Assembly (NCBI GenBank): GCA_035048815.1
Contig: JAUCBN010000011.1
Span: 14,843,501 to 14,907,500 of the forward strand
DNA: 64,000 nt
Reading direction: 5' to 3'
Origin: Abelmoschus esculentus
Lineage: Eukaryota; Streptophyta; Magnoliopsida; Malvales; Malvaceae
Within the stretch, counting starts at the first letter, position 1. Each line of letters opens with the position of its first letter. The notes below the pieces were generated by a model. That model ran no database searches. It was not told the DNA's origin and was given only the letters and a program-made list of their open reading frames with translations. A program made the translations under genes and the position numbers. Shown here piece by piece: positions 25,401-36,651 of this stretch.

Positions 25401-25414
25401 AAGAGGGGGAGAGT
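25401..25414 (+). other. Element B polypurine tract
   Basis: AAGAGGGGGAGAGT directly before the 3' LTR. It follows the conserved CGAGGACGAAATTTTCTT seen also in C and D. Confidence 0.85.
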
Positions 25415-28400
25415 TGTAACATCCCGTTTTTGGGGTTATTAGTTAGGCTTAGTTAGGGGAATTCGATTCAGGACGAATCGGGTTCTCCGGTTCATTAATT
25501 CCGGGAAAAATAAAATAAGGATATTTTTAATTAAGAAAAATAATAATTTGGAAGGTGGTTTGAAATATTAAAAATATGTTTCAAATTTAAAAGAAAATAA
25601 TTTGGATTTATTTTTGAATTTTAATTATGCTTAATTATGCATAAATGACCAATTTGTAATTTTTGGAAAAATTTGAGGACTATTTTGTAATTTTCGGCAA
25701 TTATATGTTTTTAGTGACTAAATTGAAAAGCAAGCTAAACTTAGAATCCTTAGAGGGCCATAAACCCATTTCTAATTTTTAATGATGATTTATTCACCAA
25801 AATATATTTTTAATTACTTTAATTGGATTTTTAATCATTTTCTCTCAAAACCACTTTTTCTCTTTATTTTCTCTCATCTTTTTCTCTCATTTTCTCTCTA
25901 CTCTCTTTTCATCTTTTCTTTTCAATTCCTTACTGATTTTTGCATCTTTTTCCACAAAGATTACATCACTTGCATCATCTTTCCATCCTTTACAAAACCT
26001 AAGCATTGATTTCATCAAATCTACATCAAATTGCAAGGAATCAAGAAGGGGAAAATTACATATTTTTGGTGAATAGATCTTGAAGGTAATTTTCTGGATT
26101 TTTATTCTTTTCTAAGGTTCTTTATTGAAATTCCCAAGTATTAGCTTGCTAATCTTTGAATAAAAACTTGATTCTATGTTTTTAATGTTAGATCTAGTGA
26201 TTTTGTGATGTTTTTGTGAAATCTTTTTGGATCTCATTTAATGCTGGAAATTAGATAAATTCAATTATGTTTTTATGTTGATTTAATGATTAATTGAGTC
26301 TTCTTTTGATATCACATTAATTTAATCCCGGAATAAGGCAATCGGTGTAGTTTTAAGGTGCTTTTTAGGTGTTTTATGGGCTGTTTTAGATGCTTAAATG
26401 TTGCTGGAGATATAAGGATGGTTTGGATGTGTTTTTGGATCATAATTGGGGTGGATTAGATGTTAGATTCGTTAGGTTTTGGGCTGGTGTTGTTCGGATG
26501 CGTTTCGGCTTAGTTTTCGGTCTTTTCGGCTAAGTTTTTGGTAGTTTAATGGTGATCGGATATGGCTGTTGGTTTGAGCAAGTTATGATGTGAGAATGCT
26601 CTGTTTTTAATATTGTAGAAGAGGTACAAGAAGAAGCTTGATTGCTAGTGCGTTGGTGCGATCACCGGATAGCGGCGAAAGCTCGTTTCGCTTGTTGGTG
26701 AGTGATTTCGGATTTAAAGTGAATCACGTTTGGTACGTAGTGTTTTGGGGGGCTATGGAAGGGTGTGAAAACCTTCCATAGTTCAAGAGTAAGTAAAGTA
26801 TTTGTTTTGATAAACCGGTATGAGTTTCGGCTACATTTTATAAAGGCATTATGTTGGTAATGCAATAAGATTTATGTAAATGCATGAGCATGATTTGAAA
26901 TGGTGCATACATGAGAATTACTTGCTGAAATGCATAGCTTATTTAGCATCCATGATTATGGAAAATTATGAGAAACGTTTTGGAATACAACATGGTTAAT
27001 TGCCTTATATATGATCGTACCTTTGGGCATGGCTTTTAGTTCATTTGTTGAACATATTATGCATGCATTATGAGCAGCAAGTTATCATGCACATTTGATT
27101 ATGATATTGGCTTGGTGACATTAACTTTAGATTCGAATACGAATGACATGTCATTAGGATTGTCTTAAGTGCACTATAATCAAAACTGAAAATACAGAAT
27201 ATTACCTACACGTAACAAGGGTGACTTTGTGTCCAACCGTACATGGTAGAGCCGCCTACACGTAACAAGGGTGACTATGTGTCCGACGTGCGTGGTAGTG
27301 CTAATGGTGACTTCGTGTCATGTCAATGGTGACTTCGTGTCATGTCAATGGTGACTTCGTGTCATGACGAGATAATGGTCTCATGGATCCGTGTATTCGG
27401 TGAACTCAAGGTTCACATTAAGTGATCACTGGAAAGCCAATATACATACATGAAATTGAGAAGAGGTTTGAGTATCATTTATAAATTGTTTTGATAAGGT
27501 TATGTGAACTCAAGGATGCATATGATTTAATGAATTTGGACATGTAATATTGGCATGCATGATTTGACAAAGTTTTGCAAATTATGGTTTCGATATGGTT
27601 TTAAATAGATGCATTGATGATCTTTTGTGGATCTACCTCACTAAGCATGTTTGCTTAAGCTCTCTTTTCATCCTTGCAGAAAAATAAAGGCACTTGGAGC
27701 TACGTTCGAGGCAAGGAAACCAAGGGGAAGATCACTTTGATTTTGGTATGTTTTTGGCAATCAAATAGGGCAAGGCAATGTGTAACACAACCTATGTGAA
27801 GGGTGTGTAATTAGGCTTTGGTTCATGATGTAATAAGACCATTATTGTTTGGTTGTTAATTGTTGAACTTGGGATTTGTTTGAGTGGTTGAAGCATGTTC
27901 TAACTTGATTGTTATGTTGATATTCAATCTTTAGGAAGCATGCCTATAGGTTTCCTTGTGATCTTTTCTGATGTTTTGAGGTGTGGTTGTTGATGGTGAT
28001 GCCTAGGAATGTTGCATATAGCTTCGAGTTATTAATGTTTATGCTTGGGTGGTTTAAATGAGCTTGATACGTCTCACTCAGTCCCGAATACAGGGGGTAT
28101 CGAAACACCCTGTGGCAGTATCGATACCCTTATGCTACTGGACATGGCTGTATCGAACCAGGGTTCGATACCAAATGCTACTGGACATGTCTGTTCCGAA
28201 ACACCCTATGGCCTGTTTCGAAACAGGTGACCATAGTTCGAACCGTGAGTTCACTGGGCACACGTGTTCCGAAATACTCCAGGGCTATTTCGAAACACCT
28301 GGCTTAAAGAGGGCAATTCGAGAGTTTTGAATACATGAAACGTAGGATTTAATTTAGTAAGCGAATACAATGGATTTATGTGTAATTTTAGGAGATGTTA

Positions 28401-28880
28401 TGACACTATGATTCATGTTTTAACCCGACACATGTCGAATGATATAAGATGGATGAAATACCTAAAATTACATACCTTGCAATTAAGTCCATAAATGCTA
28501 GAACGTAAAATCGATTAATTAAGATACCTTGTTTGATCTGAATTGTATGTTGAATGTGTTAAGCTTGTTTAATGTTATCTGGTGGACTGATTGTGAATAT
28601 GGTGATGTAAATTAGTTTCTTACATTTTGGTCCCTAATCATGAATGCGTTTATTTGATTTACTTATGATGATTAAACTGCGTTCGTCTCTGTCTTACTTG
28701 AGTTAACTACACATAGGAGATTAATCGTGCATCTAGGTAAGATAAAATTAAAAAAATATATAGCGATTTTAGGGTTGTTTATCGAATCGAACCTTCACGG
28801 GTTTGGTTTGATATTCCCCGTGTAACCCGTTAGTGCCGGTGTAGTGCCAGTTCTGTCTAGGCCGGGCTAAGGGGGTTACA
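25415..28880 (+). repeat. Element B 3' LTR (full length)
   Basis: TGTAACATCCCG to GGGGGTTACA, 3466 bp, same class as D's 3492-bp LTR. It holds a short tandem array at about 27204-27366 and a module rich in TTCGAAAC and ATCGATAC at 28075-28325. Confidence 0.9.
27204..27366. repeat. Tandem array inside element B 3' LTR
   Basis: Two ~50-bp units containing CCTACACGTAACAAGGGTGAC, followed by three ~23-bp units AATGGTGACTTCGTGTCATG. It corresponds to arrays in C, G and D LTRs. Confidence 0.8.
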
Positions 28881-29806
28881 TTGGGGCTTCGTTCAAGGCA
28901 AGGAAACCAAGGGGAAGAATCACTTTGAATTTGGTATGTTTTCGGCAAATAAATTGGGCAAGGCAATGTGTAACCCAACCTATGTGAGGAGTGTGTACTT
29001 AGGCTTTGGTTTATGTTGTAATAAGACCATTATTCTTTGATTGCTAATTGTTGAACTTTGGAATTGTTTGAATTGTTGAAGCATGTACTAGCATGTTTGT
29101 TATGTTGTTAATCATTTTCTAGGGAGCATGCCTTTAGCTTGAACGGTGTCCGTGACGTTGTTGATTATGTGCCATATGTTGCTAATTATGTTTAGGACTG
29201 ATGCATTTAATGGTTCTAATTAATGGTTGAGTATTGAGTAATTGGTATGCACTTAGTGTGATGGAACTTTTGGGTTCCAGACCGAAAATTTCGAAACCTT
29301 AGTGAAGGTTCTGAAACCTTTTACAAAAAGTTTGGAAACCTTCTGGAAGGTTTCCAAACCTTTGATCACCAAGAATTGAAAGTTGCTAGAAATTATATTT
29401 TAGTCCTGGATACCTTCCTTTATTTGATTAAGGTACTTACCGATGTTATTTTGAGCTAAAATTTTGCATGCATGCATAAAGCTGATTTAATTTCAAGATA
29501 GTTAACCCAAATTTGATGAAGTCCTTATATTTTGGAAGATTTACATTTTGGTCCCTAGATTAGAGAAACATGTAATTGATGATGTTAGGATGATCCGTTT
29601 GAGTTGAAATTTGCTGTGACGAACACTTGAGTGTTTAATTGAACATTTATGGAATAAATTTCTACTTTACTAATTTAATTTGAAAGTTTTACATTTTAGT
29701 CCTTAATCTACTTAAGTGTTTAATCGGATGTTTGTTTTTAATTAATGTGTTACCGATAATGCTTTGTATGAGACCTTGACACGTAGGAAAAAGATTGTGC
29801 ATTTAA
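28881..29806 (+). repeat. Element H, piece 1: 3' part of a Tekay-like LTR
   Basis: Starts inside the LTR (TTGGGGCTTCGTTC, compare TTGGAGCTACGTTC at 27697) and runs to about 250 bases before the LTR end. It is closer to the C-type LTR (GGTTTCGAAACC-type cluster at 29280-29360) than to B. It carries a 22-base inverted repeat at 29334-29355. Confidence 0.75.
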
Positions 29807-30987
29807 TTTGGACTTTATGTTGATTTTTTAATTATGCTTAATTATGCATAAATAACCAATTTGTAATTTTTGGAAAAATTAGAGGACTTATTTAGTAATT
29901 TTCGAAAAATATGATGTTTTAGTGACTAAATCGAAAAGCAAGCTAAACTTAAAATCCTTAGAGGGCCATAAACCCATTTCTATTTTTAATAATAATTTAT
30001 TCACCAAAATGCTTTTTAATTACTTTAATTAAAGATGATAAATCATTTTCTCTCAAAACTACTTTTTTCTCATTTTCTCTCATCTTTTTCTCTTATTTTT
30101 TCTCCACTTTCTCTTCATCTTTTCTCTTCAATTCCTTGCTGATTTTTGCATTTTTTTCCATAAAGATTACATCATTTTCATCATCTTTCCATCCTTTACA
30201 AAACCTAAGCATCAATTTTATCAAATCAACATCAAATTGCAAGGAATCAAGAAGAGGAAATTACATCTTTTTGGTGAATAGATCTTGAAGGTAATTTCCT
30301 AGATTTTAATTCTTTTCTAAGGTTCTTTATTGAAATTCCCAAGTATTAGCTTGCTAATCTTTGAATAAAAACTTAATTCTATGTTTTTAATGTTAGATCT
30401 AGTGATTTTGTGAATGTTTTTGTGAAATCTTTTTGGATCTCATTCAATGCTGGAATTAGATGGATTCAATTATGTTTTTATTGAGTCTTCATTTGATTGC
30501 ACATTAATTTAATCCCGGAATTATGCAATCGGTGTAGTTTTAAGGTGCTTTTCAGTTGTTTTAGGGGTTTTTTGGATGCTTTAATGTTGCTGGAGATATA
30601 AGGATGGTTTGGATGTGTTTTTAGTTCATATTTGAAGTGGATTAGATGTTAGATTCGTTAGGTTTTGGGCTGATGTTGTTCGGATGCGTTTCGGCTTAGT
30701 TTACAGTCTTTAGGCTAAGTTTTCGGTAGTTTTTTTTGGTGATTGGATATGGTCATTGGTTTAAGCATGTTATGATGTGAGAATCCTCTGTTTTTAATTT
30801 TGTAGAAGAGGTACAAGAAGGTGATTGATTGCTGGTGCGTTGGTGCGATCATCGGATAGCGGCGAAAGCTCGTTTCGCTTGTTGGTGAGTGACTACGGAT
30901 TTAAAGCGAATCACGTTTGGTACGGTTCTGTTTTGGGGATTATGGAAGAGTGTGAAAACCTTCCATAGTTTAAGAGTAAGTAAAGAA
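29807..30987 (+). repeat. Element H, piece 2: 5' part of a Tekay-like LTR
   Basis: Begins about 170 bases into the LTR (AATTTGGACTTTATG, compare 18648) and ends at CCATAGTTTAAGAGTAAGTAAAG, where A's 3' LTR resumes. Pieces 1 and 2 fit an element whose interior and facing LTR ends were deleted. Confidence 0.7.
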
Positions 30988-31533
30988 GTCTAGAGATATG
31001 TTAAGAGTTTCAGCAACTAAAAGAAGTGTTGGATTGGTTGGTGGTTATCGTTGATTTACGCTGAGAGGTATCGTCTAAGACTGGTCATCAACAACACTTT
31101 GACTCATAGATGAGCGGAGTCACTTACGGATACTTTGCTGAACTTTGATGCCTCGGCCCAAGAGCAATAGATTGTCGCGGCAGAGAACACCAATACTGCC
31201 GAGGCCGTATCTACAGTACAGTCGAAGCAGTGTTGTGTGATTGCATTGGACAAGAAGAAGATCAATTGAATCTACTAATTGATGCAGTTGGATCCTACCC
31301 ACTTTCTCTATAATCGTTCTCAACCTTTTATTTTATGTTTTGTTATTTAATTATTTAGCTAGTTAAATAAATCAACTTATTTGCGTTTTTATTTTCTTTT
31401 TAGGAGCAAGGGAACTAGGGAAGACATATTAAGTATATCAATCCCTGTGGAGACGATACACGATATACTTATCATTTTATTACTTGGCGACGTGTACACT
31501 TGCACTCAAATTGCGCTTATATTACACGCATCA
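30988..31533 (+). repeat. Element A 3' LTR (5' end deleted)
   Basis: Matches 3237-3780 of the 5' LTR and ends ACACGCATCA. About 780 bases are missing at its start, where LTR piece H joins. Confidence 0.88.
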
Positions 31534-31538
31534 ATAGA
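31534..31538. repeat. Target-site duplication of element A, right copy (ataga)
   Basis: Identical to 2450-2454. Confidence 0.85.
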
Positions 31539-32000
31539 CACCTCCTTATTGTTAGGGTGAACGAATTCTCACTCCTTCTACGTGATGTGTTCAATCTTCT
31601 GGGGTCATCCTTCTCTAAATAGGTACTAATTCTTTGGAATCCTCCTTTTGCAATTTCATACCTTCTAGGAATAAAACTTGTTCTTTGAATCATTCTTTGG
31701 CTCGAAACATCATGCTATTTGGACAAGAATGTAACTTTTCACCTCCACTCTTCGAATCATCATAATGGTTGTTAAAGAGTCTTAACTGTTGAGCTCTCTT
31801 GGAATGGAAGATTTTGAAGCACCAATCATCCTTAGAATGAAAAAAGAACTTTTCATCATAGTTTGATAGGATAACACCAAGTATGTGAATCAATTTGCTG
31901 CGATAGAAATCATAGTTAGAGAATGAGTAATTATTAACAAAATGAATGGAAATAGCAAACCAGGGTGGATGTTTAATGATTGTTGGTTATTGAATTTTCT
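31539..32000 (-). other. Element P interior, unrecognised part
   Basis: Continues P after the A insertion. The minus strand has short open frames (for example 31690-31893) that I do not recognise. RT and integrase expected between protease and PPT are missing. Confidence 0.5.
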
Positions 32001-32800
32001 TTAAGATTGACAATGTAATTTTGACAATGTAATTGGAACTTCTCTTGAGTCCTTCCTCTTTTCATCCTGTAAAAATGAAAATTCAAAAATACGAAGAAAA
32101 GAATTGTTAGATAAAATTTGCTTTTCTTCTTCACATCTATTCTTTTCTTTATCTCCTTTTTGAATCTCTCTTTCATCCTCACATTCTTCTTTTTCAATTC
32201 GCGCATTTTCAACACCAACATACTTTTCATTGACAATCTCATTTTTGATCTCTTTATTTTCAACTCTAACTATTTTCACTTTATCATTTTTCATTTTAAA
32301 TTTCGGTGGTTTCTTTTTCTTCAAAATGCTCTTCTTCCATCACGCTTTCTTTGATTTGCTCTTTCCCTTTTTTTTCACTCAATGCTGCAATTCGCTTAGA
32401 CAATTGTTCCTGGTCACGATTTACATGACTTAGGCTCAAAGGTATTAGGATGATCTTTCTTCCTTCAAGCATGAATGAGAACTGATTGGTAAATCTGTCA
32501 TGAACTGTTCTCTTGTCATATTGCCAAGGTCTCCCTAGAATAATATGACTTGCACTCATAGGTAATATATCACACAAGACTTCATATGTGTAACTACCAA
32601 TAGAAAACGAAATTTTCACTTGCTTGTTGACCTTTAATTCTCCTCCATCATGAAAGCATTGTAGTTTTTACGGATTTGGATGTTTGGTGGTTTCAAGATC
32701 GAGTTATTCTACCATCACAGTGCTTGCTACGTTGGTACAACTTCCTCCATTAATTATTAAAGAACAAATCTTGTTGTTCACATGACATCTAGTGTAGAAA
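32001..32800 (-). pseudogene. PR: Element P protease remnant and charged linker
   Basis: Minus-strand reading gives NGGSCTNVAS near 32745, then VMVE*LDLETTKHP, then an open frame (32619-32296) with ILPMSASHIILGRPWQYD and SFMLEGRKIILIPLS. This is the retropepsin region of plant Ty3/gypsy elements. A Lys/Glu-rich linker follows, as in related polyproteins. The catalytic Asp of the usual DGGS is Asn (AAT), and stops occur near 32705. The element could not process its polyprotein. Confidence 0.75.
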
Positions 32801-33530
32801 ATGTTCTCGCTTTGTTGGTCTTTTTCATTCATCGCTTCTAATCTTAATGTTTTTTTCACAATGAGAAATTGTCTTGATGTGAAAGAAAAATCACAAGATT
32901 CTGGTGACCTGGTTAGAATAACGAAAATAAAATCCTCCCCAAGATATTTCCCAATAAAGCCTCACACTAATTCACTCTAAGGAAAATTTCTCTCTTGTGC
33001 TCTTTCCGTGTTTGCACTTTAGGACTTAATGGCTTTTACTCTCCTTTTCTGATCTCACAACTCTCTTGCCTTTTTCCACTCCTTTCGCTCGTGTATAATT
33101 CTCAGAAGAACTTACTCAAGACTTAGGCAAGTAAACTGTAATTGTGTGTCATTGAAATTGTTAGCATAAAAGAAAAAGAAAGAAAATACGTTGAAAAAAA
33201 GGGTTAGAATGAAAAAAATAAAAACGAGGTTACTTACTTTACAAGAAAACTTACGACCTTCCTTCACCAACAATCAAAGTCTTGAAGATGAAATGGCTTC
33301 TCGGCTTGATGTTGAAGATGATGTTGTTATGCTTTCTCACCATTGATCTTGTACTTTTGAATCTGATTTTTCTTCTCTCTTTTTGTTTTTGAAACATACT
33401 TTTCTTGTTCTTTTTTTATTCGAACTGACTTTTCTCTTTTCTTTTTTTTTTTGCTCAAAAATTGAAAATGACAAAGTTTAGTCACATACAATTGCTTGAA
33501 CGGGCTTTTTGTTGCACTTTGCTTCTTTCA
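32801..33530 (-). other. Element P 5' interior, degenerate
   Basis: AT-rich with no clear gag frame. It lies between the PBS and the protease remnant, far too short for a normal gag, so gag is deleted or unrecognisable. Confidence 0.5.
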
Positions 33531-33548
33531 CCAAAGCTTTGATTACCA
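33531..33548 (-). other. Element P primer-binding site
   Basis: Minus strand TGGTAATCAAAGCTTTGG, two bases from the LTR. It resembles the plant gypsy PBS TGGTATCAGAGC with one extra A. Confidence 0.7.
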
Positions 33549-33550
33549 TA

Positions 33551-33584
33551 TGATGTGGATCGATTTTGTTGATGATGCTGAACA
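33551..33584 (-). repeat. Element P 5' LTR, 3' edge only
   Basis: Thirty-four bases resembling 624-657 (the same end of the other LTR). Cut by copia fragment X. Confidence 0.6.
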
Positions 33585-33824
33585 TGTTAGAGTATGACCA
33601 AAGACCAATCATATGATGATTGTAAGAATACTTTTATTTATCAATTTTATTGAATAAAGGTATTGTCATTATTGTTTTAAGATATATGTGTCAATGTATA
33701 ACATAAACTAAGAAACAATATGGTCCATATAATAATATCAGAGCCACTTGTACGATCCGTAATCAGGTTAAATACTTGGGTGATGCGCATTTATGAGATG
33801 CATGATTTGTTTTACTATATCGGT
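33585..33824 (+). mobile_element. Copia fragment X (LTR start fused to PBS region)
   Basis: 33585-33738 matches the first ~155 bases of the copia LTR. 33739-33824 matches the copia sequence from the PBS onward (5550-5622). The rest of the LTR is missing; TAT(CA) at the joint is shared by both sides. It ends where element F starts, and F's preceding bases are tcggt. Confidence 0.8.
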
Positions 33825-34163
33825 TGATGAGTGCCTAAAAGGCAGTTGTTTACTACCCTTCTCATGGTACTTTATGCATCTATTATACATCAACTTGAAC
33901 TGAAATATGGATTCTTTGTGCAAATATTGGAAATTTCGTTATCATTACTTACAAAGTCAATGTTTATTGAGAATGTAGATATTATTACATATTCTGTACA
34001 TGTAGGAATATCCAGGGTAGAAGCGACAGTGAAGCAATGTTGAGGCCGAGGCAGAAGACAAGACCACGGCAGAATCCAGTGAGGCAACACCGACAATGGA
34101 GGCGCAATGAAAGATAAAAATATAGAGAATATTCTGGAAGATACAGCACACCAAATGGACCAG
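33825..34163 (+). repeat. Element F 5' LTR, first piece
   Basis: Starts TGATGAGTGCC and matches 2455-2796. It breaks off at GGACCAG, where truncated LTR G begins. About 150 bases of F's LTR are missing between here and 47448. Confidence 0.85.
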
Positions 34164-34632
34164 GTTCGATACCAACACGTCCAGTGGCATATTGGTATCG
34201 ATACAGGCTTAGGGTGTATCGATACCCCCTGTTTCGTGACTTGAGTGTGACATTTTAAGCTCATTTAAGCCACCTAAATATACTCTTTAATAAATCGAAA
34301 CTATATGTAACAATCCTATGCATCATCCTCAACATAACCACACCTCAACATCAGAAAAGTTCACATGGAGATCTATAGGCATGCTTCCTAAAGATTGTAA
34401 AGCAACATAACAAACATTCTAACTCATGCTTCAACAATTCAAACTAATCCAAAGTTCAACAATTAACAACCAAACAATAATGGTCTTGTTACAACATAAA
34501 CCAAAGCCTAATTACACACATTATACATGGTTTGGGTTACACATTGCCTTGCCCAATTTATTTGCCAAAAACATACCAAATTTCAAGTGATCTTCCCCTT
34601 GGTTTCCTTGCCTCGAACAAAGCTCCAAGTGC

Positions 34633-34637
34633 CTTTA
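34633..34637. repeat. Element C TSD, left copy (cttta)
   Basis: Repeated exactly at 45019-45023. The uninterrupted LTR sequence in D (around 54813) reads GTGCCTTTATTTTTCTG. Confidence 0.9.
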
Positions 34638-35209
34638 TGTAACCCCCTTAGCCCGGCCTAGACGAAACCAGCACTAATGGGTCACACGGGGAATATCAAA
34701 CCAAACCCGTGAAGGTTCGATTCGATAAACAACCCTAAAACTATTATACTTTTTTTTATTTTATCTTACTAGAGGCACAATGTTATTCCTACATGTCAAG
34801 GTTTCATACAAAGCATTATTGGAAACACATTAATTAAAACAACCATCCGATTAAACACTAATGTGGATTAAGGACTAAAACGTAAAAGTTTTAAATACAA
34901 TTAGTAAAGTAGAAATTACCTCCATCAATGTTCAATTAAACATACAAGAGTTCTTCATAGCAAATTACAACTCAAACGGATCATTCTAACACCATTAATT
35001 GTATGTTTCTCTAATTTAGGGACCAAAATGTAAATATTCAAAAATACAAGGATTTCATCGATATTAGGATTACCATCTTGAAATTAAATCAACTTTATAC
35101 TTGCATGCAAAATTTTAGCTAAAAATAACATCTGTAAGTACCCTAATCGAACAAAGGAAGATATCCGGGACTAAAATATAATTTCTAGCAACTTTCAATT
35201 CTTGGTGAT

Positions 35210-35410
35210 CAAAGGTTTCAAAACCTTCCCAAAGGTTTCGAAACTTTTTGCAAAAGGTTTTGAAACTTTCCTGGAAAGTTTCGAAACTTTTCGCGTCCAG
35301 TAGCTATCCAGAATTGAAACTGCCCGAAAGATTTGGAAACCTTCGTGAAGGTTTCCAAACTATTTGTCAAAGGTTTCGAAACCCTCAATAAGGTTTCGAA
35401 ACTTTGGGTC
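35210..35410. repeat. Palindrome cluster in element C LTR
   Basis: Repeated GGTTTCGAAACC-like words. At 35335-35356 a perfect ten-base inverted repeat GGAAACCTTC/GAAGGTTTCC with spacer GT contains TTCgtGAA. The same occurs at 42560-42760 in the other LTR (one mismatch) and in H at 29334-29355. Confidence 0.8.
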
Positions 35411-36109
35411 TGGAGCCAAAAGTTTCGTTACACGAAGTACACAACATTTACTCAATACTCAACCATTAATTAGAACCACTAAATGCATCAATCCTAAACA
35501 TGATTAACAACTTATGGTACATAATTAACTACGTCATCGACATCATACAAGCTATAGGCATGCTCCCTAAGAAGAGATTAACAATATAGCAATCATGCTA
35601 GTACATGCTTCAACAATTCAAACAAATCTAAAGTTCAACAATTAACAATCAAACAATGATGGTCTTATTACAATATGAAACAAAGCCTAAAAGCTCACTT
35701 CTCTCATAGATTGTGTTACACATTGCCTTGCCTAATTTATTGGCAAAAAACATACCAAATTCAATGTAACCTTCCCCTTGGTTTCCTTGCCCCGAACGAA
35801 GCTCCAAGTACCCTTATTTTTCTGCAAAGATGGAAAGAGAGCTTAAGCAAACTTGCTTAGTGAGGTAGCTCCACAAATAATCATCAATGCATTTATTAAA
35901 ACCATGAATAAAACATAATTTGCAAATCGTAGTAAATCATGCATGCTAACATCTCATGCTCATATTCCATAAATCATATGCATTCTTAAATTCACATGAC
36001 TTTTCCAAAACAATTTGTAAATGATGCTCAAACCTTTCCTCAATTTCATGTATGTATATTGGCTTTGAAGTGAACACTTAATGTGAACCTTGAGCTCACC
36101 GAACACACA

Positions 36110-36325
36110 GTCCCCATCATGACACAAAGTCAACTTTAACATGACACTAAGTCAACTTTAGCACTACCACGCACGTTTAGACACAAAGTCCCCTTGTTAC
36201 GCGTGTAGGCGGCTCTATCACGCACGTTAGACACAAAGTCCCCTTGTTACGCGTGTAGGCAATATTCTGTACGGCTCTATCACGCACGTTAGACACAAAG
36301 TCCCCTTGTTACGCGTGTAGACAAA
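36110..36325. repeat. Tandem array in element C 3' LTR
   Basis: Units of about 45-60 bases with GACACAAAGTCCCCTTGTTACGCGTGTAG repeated; counterpart at 43420-43655 in the 5' LTR. Confidence 0.85.
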
Positions 36326-36432
36326 TTCAATATTCTCTTTATTTTATAGTGCACTCAATCCTAATGACATGTCATTCGTATTCGGATCTAAAGTTAGTGT
36401 CACTAAGTCAATATCATAATCAAATGTGCATG

Positions 36433-36651
36433 ATAACTTGCTGCTCATAATGCATGCATAATATGTTCAACAAATGAACCAAAGCCATGCCCAAAGGCAC
36501 AATCATGTATAAGGCAATTAACCATATTGTATTTCAAATCATATAACTTGCTGCTCATAAAGCATGCATAATATGTTCAACAAATGAACCAAAGCCATGC
36601 CCAAAGGCACCATCATATAATAGACAAATAACCATATTGTATTCCAAAACA
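36433..36651. repeat. Tandem duplication (~110 bp x 2) in element C LTR
   Basis: Both copies start ATAACTTGCTGCTCATAA. It is also doubled in C's 5' LTR (43768-43985) and in G (45678-45900), but single in D (55478 on) and B. Confidence 0.85.

Larger units (their letters stand above)
18468..28880 (+). mobile_element. Element B: non-autonomous Del/Tekay-like Ty3/gypsy element
   Basis: 5' LTR 18468-20895, initiator-Met PBS 20901-20914, a long non-coding body (21260-23728), an RNase H tail with integrase and chromodomain (23729-25400), PPT (25401-25414), and 3' LTR 25415-28880. No gag or RT is present. The right flank (ttggg) does not repeat the left flank (agagg); LTR debris H follows instead, so the right end was rearranged after insertion or the LTR came from recombination. 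The interior is colinear with element C. Confidence 0.85.
2455..31533 (+). mobile_element. Element A: Athila-type Ty3/gypsy retrotransposon with nested insertions
   Basis: A has a 5' LTR (2455-3780), a tRNA-Asp-type PBS (3787), gag, protease, RT, RNase H and integrase (3924-17884), a conserved Athila-like purine motif (18062-18107), and a 5'-truncated 3' LTR (30988-31533). Matching TSDs (ataga) lie on both sides. The copia element at 4099-12411 splits gag, and B plus LTR debris (18468-30987) replaces the 3' end of the interior and the first ~780 bases of the 3' LTR. Athila membership is judged from RT and integrase motifs (PKKGGMTV, TRTVTGWRVC, LPCGGHFG, AYRTTYKTP). No env-like ORF is seen. 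Many stops and at least two frameshifts make it non-functional. Confidence 0.9.
624..33584 (-). mobile_element. Element P: old, internally deleted Ty3/gypsy LTR retrotransposon (outermost host)
   Basis: P is recognised from a PPT (2401-2416), a 3' LTR (624-2400), a protease remnant (about 32.3-32.8 kb), a PBS (33531-33548) and the edge of a 5' LTR (33551-33584), all consistent with the minus strand. The 34 bases at 33551 and the 34 at 624 match at roughly three quarters of positions, as two LTR 3' ends should. Element A is inserted at 2454/31534, and a copia fragment cuts the 5' LTR at 33585. Without A, only about 2 kb of interior remains, with no RT, RNase H or integrase. Lineage is undetermined. 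The rest of the 5' LTR lies outside the window or is lost. Confidence 0.7.

Noticed and set aside
32118..32433. Phe-rich plus-strand ORFs as membrane proteins
   Set aside because: Complement of the Lys/Glu-rich linker after P's protease; the hydrophobicity is an antisense artefact.
36110..36325. CRISPR-like repeat-spacer array
   Set aside because: Regular repeats with variable gaps, but the gaps are similar to each other, the arrays are fixed in LTRs, and the setting is a plant retrotransposon.
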